Shown in pieces: positions 6,563 through 7,872 of a stretch of 7,872 bases of DNA. How positions within the stretch are numbered: position 1 is the stretch's first letter; every line of letters starts with the position of its first letter. This DNA is from an uncultured beta proteobacterium. GTDB lineage: Bacteria; Pseudomonadota; Gammaproteobacteria; Burkholderiales; Rhodocyclaceae. The stretch is taken from NCBI GenBank assembly GCA_903932755.1, contig CAIZHL010000335.1:1-7872 (forward strand), given 5' to 3'. The notes below the pieces were generated by a model. That model was not told where the DNA came from, made no database searches, and saw only the letters and a program-made list of their open reading frames with translations. Made by a program: the position numbers and the translations under genes.

Positions 6563-7576
6563 TCAATTATTTGTGGCTTCGATGCATTCGCTGACGAGTT
6601 CCGGGCCGCGGTAGATCAATCCGCTGTAGATCTGCACCAGCGACGCGCCGGCATCGATTTTGGCGCGTGCCCTTGCGCCGCTGGTGATGCCGCCGGCGGC
6701 GATGATGGGCAGTTCGCCGGCCAGCGACCGGGCAAGGCCGCGAATCACGCCGGTGGATTTCTCGAACAGCGGGCTGCCGGAAAGCCCCCCCGCCTCGGCC
6801 GCCAGCGGCGAAGATTCGACGCCTTCCCGGCCCAGCGTGGTGTTGGTCGCAATCACGGCGTCGATCCGATGGCGTTTCAGGGCGTCGGCAATGTTGATGA
6901 TCTGCTCCGGGTCGAGATCCGGTGCGATCTTGAGCACTAGCGGCACATATTTGCCATGCCGCTCGGCGAGCGCCGTCTGGCGCGCCTTGAGCGAGCCCAG
7001 CAGCGCGTCAAGCTCCGAGGCTCCCTGCAACTGGCGCAGGTTCTTGGTGTTGGGCGACGAAATATTGACCGTGACGTAGCTGGCTCGCGGATAGGCTTTG
7101 TCCAGGCAGAACAGATAATCATCGACGGCGTTCTCTATGGGCGTGTCGAAGTTCTTGCCGATATTGATGCCGAGGATGCCGCGGTAGCGGACAGACGAGA
7201 GGCGTTCGAGCAGTGCGTCTATGCCCGCATTGTTGAAGCCCATGCGGTTGATGATGGCCTGTTGTTCGGGCAACCGGAACAAGCGGGGCTTGGGATTGCC
7301 GGGTTGCGGGCGCGGCGTCACGGTTCCCACTTCCAGAAAGCCGAAGCCGAGGCGCCCGAGGCCGTCGACTGCGGTCCCGTTCTTGTCGAGACCGGCCGCC
7401 AGGCCGACGCGATTGGGAAACTGGAGCCCCATGACCTCGACTGCAGCCCCATTTACAGGCGCTGCGGACCCGATTCCCAGCTTGTCGCCCGCTGCAAGCA
7501 GGTGCAGCGTCAATTCATGGGCGCGTTCGGCATCAAGTGTGAAGAGCAGCGGGCGAATCAGGGGATATGGAATCAT
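6563..7576 (-). CDS. pyrD: Dihydroorotate dehydrogenase (quinone), class 2
   Basis: A 337-residue FMN enzyme of pyrimidine biosynthesis that oxidises dihydroorotate to orotate and passes electrons to the quinone pool at the inner membrane. Class 2 features are the N-terminal helical quinone/membrane-docking segment (about 1-35), LAAGLDKNG (59-67), the catalytic-serine motif N171-I-S-S-P-N-T177 with S174 as base, KIAPDL (216-221), the FMN phosphate loop AAGGITSG (293-300) and [10 protein letters not shown] (316-325). Length equals the E. coli enzyme (336). The ATG at 7576 matches the family N-terminus ([11 protein letters not shown]); the frame stays open a little further but has no other start before a TGA. 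No Shine-Dalgarno is visible. It is transcribed towards the rsx operon and away from the rRNA promoter. The start is 137 bp from the rRNA -35 box. Confidence 0.97.
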   Translation of the reverse strand: MIPYPLIRPLLFTLDAERAHELTLHLLAAGDKLGIGSAAPVNGAAVEVMGLQFPNRVGLAAGLDKNGTAVDGLGRLGFGFLEVGTVTPRPQPGNPKPRLFRLPEQQAIINRMGFNNAGIDALLERLSSVRYRGILGINIGKNFDTPIENAVDDYLFCLDKAYPRASYVTVNISSPNTKNLRQLQGASELDALLGSLKARQTALAERHGKYVPLVLKIAPDLDPEQIINIADALKRHRIDAVIATNTTLGREGVESSPLAAEAGGLSGSPLFEKSTGVIRGLARSLAGELPIIAAGGITSGARARAKIDAGASLVQIYSGLIYRGPELVSECIEATNN

Positions 7577-7689
7577 GGCGAAGGATTCTACGATGCCCGC
7601 CGAAAGAAGGCCCCGGTTTCAGGATAATGCGTGGTGCGCTGCTTCTCCGCATCTTCTAACCCTTGGTTGCATAGCGATTTTTTGTGTTG

Positions 7690-7749
7690 GTAAAAAAAAG
7701 TTCATGAAGGGGGTTTACACACGTGAAAACGCTCCCTATAATCTCCTCT
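7690..7749 (+). promoter_or_regulatory. Strong rRNA operon (rrn) promoter
   Basis: TTTACA at 7714-7719, a 17-bp spacer, and a perfect TATAAT at 7737-7742. The run of eight A at 7692-7699 lies about 50-57 bases upstream of the predicted start (about 7749), where an UP element binds the RNA polymerase alpha subunits. The sequence around the -10 (GCTCCCTATAATCTC) is of the kind I associate with betaproteobacterial rRNA promoters. Transcription points off the right edge. Identification as an rRNA promoter rests on this architecture together with the antitermination signals downstream, since the 16S gene is not in the window. Confidence 0.82.
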
Positions 7750-7766
7750 CTCTGCTGATTGCGGAG
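7750..7766 (+). promoter_or_regulatory. boxB-like hairpin in the rRNA leader
   Basis: CTCTGC and GCGGAG can pair over six base pairs (one G-U) around a five-base TGATT loop, right at the start of the transcript and 18 bases before boxA. The position matches the boxB hairpin of rRNA antitermination (nut-like) sites. Pairing was done by eye. Confidence 0.5.
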
Positions 7767-7784
7767 TCGCCGAAACAGGCGGAA

Positions 7785-7796
7785 GTTCTTTAAAAA
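7785..7796 (+). promoter_or_regulatory. boxA antitermination element
   Basis: GTTCTTTAAAAA, close to the bacterial rRNA boxA consensus TGCTCTTTAACA. In RNA this binds NusB-S10 and helps load the rRNA antitermination complex, preventing Rho-dependent termination in the untranslated rRNA operon. Its position about 35 bases after the predicted start fits. Confidence 0.75.
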
Positions 7797-7872
7797 CCAA
7801 ACAACCGATAGGTGTAGGTGCTTGCTGTGCTGGAGGTGGCAGCGGGTAGTCGTCTCGAAATCGAAGAGCCGA

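Larger units (their letters stand above)
7749..7872 (+). other. 5' leader of an rRNA operon (16S gene beyond the right edge)
   Basis: This untranslated stretch follows the rrn promoter. It contains, in order, a boxB-like hairpin, a boxA and a GT-rich boxC-like segment (about 7811-7824, GGTGTAGGTGCTTG), the same order as in the E. coli 16S leader, where boxA is followed by a GTGTGGGC-type segment. I see no open reading frame or start signal in it. In other proteobacteria the mature 16S begins one to two hundred bases after boxA, so it should lie just outside the window. The RNase III processing stem cannot be judged because its partner is downstream of the 16S. Confidence 0.75.

Noticed and set aside
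7577..7700. pyrD promoter
   Set aside because: A CATTAT string about 50 bases before the start could be a -10, but I found no acceptable -35 at the right distance, so no site is annotated, although a promoter must exist here.
1..7872. CRISPR arrays, insertion sequences, attachment sites, tRNA genes
   Set aside because: No regularly spaced repeats, terminal inverted repeats, transposase-like proteins or tRNA-like cloverleaf with T-loop consensus were seen on either strand.

Overview
This is a GC-rich chromosomal window in which every recognisable protein gene lies on the minus strand. The protein sequences, the rsxABCDGE-nth order followed by a DUF1841 gene, and the layout of the rRNA promoter and leader at the right edge suggest a betaproteobacterium, perhaps from the Rhodocyclales/Nitrosomonadales side. 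The placement is inferred from remembered family similarity, not from a search. I see no insertion sequence, phage gene, CRISPR array, tRNA or sign of recent transfer.

Reading along the minus strand from right to left: pyrD (class 2 dihydroorotate dehydrogenase, 7576-6563) comes first. A 99-bp gap follows, holding a candidate promoter and an FNR-like dyad. Then comes a complete six-subunit Rnf/Rsx electron transport complex: rsxA (6463-5879), rsxB (5875-5312), rsxC (5315-3624), rsxD (3631-2585), rsxG (2588-1890) and rsxE (1893-1204). These run without a break into nth (endonuclease III, 1207-575) and a DUF1841 gene (582-157). All but one of these junctions overlap, four of them as ATGA; rsxA and rsxB are 3 bp apart. 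After 83 bp without an evident terminator, the first 24 codons of a probable MoxR-type AAA+ ATPase run off the left edge.

On the plus strand, divergent from pyrD, positions 7690-7872 hold a strong rRNA-type promoter (A-tract UP-like element, TTTACA, 17 bp, TATAAT). It is followed by a boxB-like hairpin, a boxA and a boxC-like segment. The 16S rRNA gene should start just beyond the window.

The Rnf/Rsx complex is a membrane-bound redox machine. RsxC carries the NADH/FMN site and two [4Fe-4S] clusters, RsxB is the multi-cluster ferredoxin subunit, RsxD and RsxG carry covalently bound FMN, and RsxA and RsxE are the paired membrane subunits with conserved cysteines. It couples electron transfer between NADH and ferredoxin to ion movement, or keeps SoxR reduced. 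nth encodes a [4Fe-4S] DNA repair glycosylase. The least understood member is the DUF1841 protein. Its three evenly spaced H-x3-H-x3-E motifs look like metal ligands on helices, and it is the best candidate here for undescribed biology.
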